Origin: Pseudomonas paralactis
GTDB taxonomy: Bacteria; Pseudomonadota; Gammaproteobacteria; Pseudomonadales; Pseudomonadaceae
Direction of reading: 5' to 3'
DNA length: 64,000 nt
Assembly: GCF_001439735.1 (NCBI RefSeq)
Contig: NZ_JYLN01000004.1
Location: 186,001-250,000, forward strand
Every line of letters begins with the position of its first letter. Positions within the stretch are counted from its first letter, which is position 1. This document shows positions 62,398 through 64,000 of the stretch, piece by piece. The notes under the pieces are model-generated. The model had not been told where the DNA came from and did not search any database. It was given only the letters and a program-made list of their open reading frames with translations. The position numbers and the translations under genes were made by a program.

Positions 62398-63804
62398 TCA
62401 GCAGCTGTAGTACAGCTCGTATTCCAGTGGGTGTACGAAGGTGCGCACCTTGATTTCTTCTTCGCTTTTCAGGGCGATGTAAGCGTCGATGAAGTCGTCG
62501 CTGAACACGCCGCCTTTGGTCAGGAACGCACGGCCCTTGTCCAGCTCTTCCAGGGCTTCTTTCAGGCTGCCGCACACTTGTGGGATCTCTTTGGCCTCTT
62601 CAGGCGGCAGGTCGTACAAGTTTTTGTCGGCGGCGTCGCCAGGGTGGATCTTGTTCTGGATACCGTCCAGGCCAGCCATCACCAGCGCAGCGAAGGCCAG
62701 GTATGGGTTGGCTGCCGGGTCCGGGAAGCGAGCTTCGATACGACGAGCGCGCGGGCTGGACACGTAAGGAATACGGATCGAGGCCGAACGGTTGCGTGCC
62801 GAGTAGGCCAGCATCACCGGCGCTTCGAAACCTGGCACCAGACGCTTGTAGGAGTTGGTGGACGGGTTGGTGAAGCCGTTCAAAGCCTTACCGTGCTTGA
62901 TGATGCCGCCGATGAAGTACAGGGCGGTGTCGGACAGGCCGGCATAACCTTCACCCGCGAAGGTGTTCTTGCCTTCTTTGGCGATGGACAGGTGAACGTG
63001 CATACCCGAACCGTTATCGCCGTACAGAGGCTTGGGCATGAAGGTAGCGGTACGGCCGTAAGCAACGGCAGTGTTGTGTACGCAGTACTTCAGGGTCTGA
63101 ACTTCGTCAGCCTTGGCCACCAGGGTGTTGAACTTCACACCGATTTCGTTCTGGCCGGCAGTCGCCACTTCGTGGTGATGCACTTCGATGACCAGGCCCA
63201 TGTCTTCCATGGCGTTGCACATGGAGGTACGGATTTCGTGGTCGTGGTCAAACGGTGGAACCGGGAAGTAGCCGCCTTTGATGCCTGGACGGTGGCCATG
63301 GTTGCCGCCTTCCACGTCCTGGTCGGACATCCACGAGCCTTGCTCGGAGTAGATCTTGAACATGGAACCGGAGATGTCGGACTTGAACTTCACCTGGTCA
63401 AAGATGAAGAACTCTGGCTCCGGGCCCACGAATACAGTGTCACCAATACCGGTGGACTTCAGGTATTCCTCGGCACGCTTGGCGATCGCACGTGGGTCGC
63501 GGTCGTAGCCTTGCATGGTCGACGGTTCGATCACGTCGCAGACCAGGATCAGGGTCGGCTCTTCGGTGAACGGGTCCAGCACGGCAGTGCTGTCGTCCGG
63601 CATCAGGATCATGTCGGAAGCTTCAATGCCTTTCCAGCCGGCGATGGAGGAACCGTCGAACATTTTGCCTTCTTCGAAGAAAGCATCATCCAGCGCGTCG
63701 CGAGCCGGCATGGTCACGTGGTGCTGAGTGCCTTTTGTGTCCGTGAAGCGCAGATCAATCCATTTAACGTCATGATCTTTGATGAGTTGAACCGACTTCG
63801 ACAT
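62398..63804 (-). CDS. glnA: glutamine synthetase GlnA (type I)
   Basis: The 468-aa dodecameric GSI enzyme starts [42 protein letters not shown] upstream fixes ATG 63804 and excludes the longer frame. Active-site parts: [18 protein letters not shown] (about 47-64), [23 protein letters not shown] loop, [10 protein letters not shown] (about 264-273) and the adenylylation loop [15 protein letters not shown] with Tyr near 397 ([10 protein letters not shown]). Makes glutamine from glutamate and ammonia. Under NtrC/sigma-54 control by the promoter at 63907. Confidence 0.98.
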   Translation of the reverse strand: MSKSVQLIKDHDVKWIDLRFTDTKGTQHHVTMPARDALDDAFFEEGKMFDGSSIAGWKGIEASDMILMPDDSTAVLDPFTEEPTLILVCDVIEPSTMQGYDRDPRAIAKRAEEYLKSTGIGDTVFVGPEPEFFIFDQVKFKSDISGSMFKIYSEQGSWMSDQDVEGGNHGHRPGIKGGYFPVPPFDHDHEIRTSMCNAMEDMGLVIEVHHHEVATAGQNEIGVKFNTLVAKADEVQTLKYCVHNTAVAYGRTATFMPKPLYGDNGSGMHVHLSIAKEGKNTFAGEGYAGLSDTALYFIGGIIKHGKALNGFTNPSTNSYKRLVPGFEAPVMLAYSARNRSASIRIPYVSSPRARRIEARFPDPAANPYLAFAALVMAGLDGIQNKIHPGDAADKNLYDLPPEEAKEIPQVCGSLKEALEELDKGRAFLTKGGVFSDDFIDAYIALKSEEEIKVRTFVHPLEYELYYSC

Positions 63805-63906
63805 GGTGTCCTCCGGGTGGCTTCGGGCTTGGGTAGTGGAGTTAGCCCTTAGAATGTGGGTGATGCCGGCGCGGATACTCCGCCAAGGCAACCTGCCTCA
63901 CAAGAG

Positions 63907-63922
63907 AGCAAATTACATGCCA
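63907..63922 (-). promoter_or_regulatory. sigma-54 promoter of glnA
   Basis: Read leftward, TGGCATGTAATTTGCT matches TGGCACG-N4-TTGCT with one mismatch and exact spacing; the predicted start is near 63896. Upstream, an NtrC half-site TGCACC lies at 63971-63966; its partner half is poorly conserved. Confidence 0.88.
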
Positions 63923-64000
63923 GTGCGCCAACATGGTCTTTTTGCCTCAAAATGGCCCCTATTGCGGTGCAAACGGCCAAAGCGCGGTAAACAGCGCACT

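Overview
This is about 64 kb of GC-rich chromosome (by eye, about 60% GC) from a fluorescent Pseudomonas, most likely of the P. fluorescens group. The evidence is the gene order (formate dehydrogenase/fdhD, lysM, yrfG, nudE-cysQ, dctBD, rfbBACD, a His/Lys/Arg-type ABC transporter, yggX-mutY-asmA, hisBHAF, ctpA-envC-gpmI-grxC-secB, ntrBC, glnA), the OprD-type porin, the sigma-54 promoters, and many REP-type inverted repeats of the GTGGGAGSGGGCTTGC kind. From memory, it resembles the P. aeruginosa PA5119-PA5181 neighbourhood, with rearrangements and insertions.

Layout. 0-6.5 kb: a molybdopterin oxidoreductase (cut by the window edge) with its sulfurtransferase FdhD, a BON-LysM protein, and nucleotide and sulfate housekeeping hydrolases. 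6.5-13.1 kb: the DctB/DctD sigma-54 two-component system and a tightly overlapping dTDP-L-rhamnose operon. 13.2-17.8 kb: a three-domain kinase/M23-like/aminotransferase fusion beside agmatine deiminase. 18-21.8 kb: a Fur-type-regulated TonB receptor divergent from an OprD porin with a structured leader. 21.8-25.2 kb: an M48 protease / secreted protein / CHASE2 operon. 25.2-28.2 kb: the one clearly accessory segment, with a dispersed repeat, a RelE/Phd-type toxin-antitoxin pair and a decayed AAA ATPase carrying a frameshift and a nonsense codon, ending at tRNA-Thr(TGT). 28.2-33 kb: a DnaA-box-rich stretch, a methyltransferase and a polar amino-acid ABC transporter. 33-41 kb: the GabP permease with a sigma-54 promoter, membrane proteins, a Fic enzyme, two lipoproteins and tRNA-Phe. 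41-50.7 kb: yggX-mutY-asmA, an OFA-family transporter, and hisBHAF with a small DUF2164 gene. 50.8-57.5 kb: the divisome/periplasm set deacetylase-ctpA-envC, then gpmI, a rhodanese-like protein, grxC and secB. 57.5-64 kb: trmL and the nitrogen-control locus ntrBC and glnA.

The strongest non-coding signal is between ntrC and the small membrane gene at 57978-58418. It is a leftward sigma-54 promoter with candidate NtrC sites upstream, followed by a ~124-nt RNA with two homologous 33-nt stem-loops (identical 10-nt loops and a compensatory base-pair change), a middle hairpin and a T-tract. I read this as the orthologue of the nitrogen-regulated sRNA NrsZ. Sigma-54 promoters also precede ntrB, glnA and gabP, so much of the window is wired into nitrogen control.

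Most genes are ordinary core genes. No prophage, IS element or CRISPR array was seen, and I found no convincingly new defence system.
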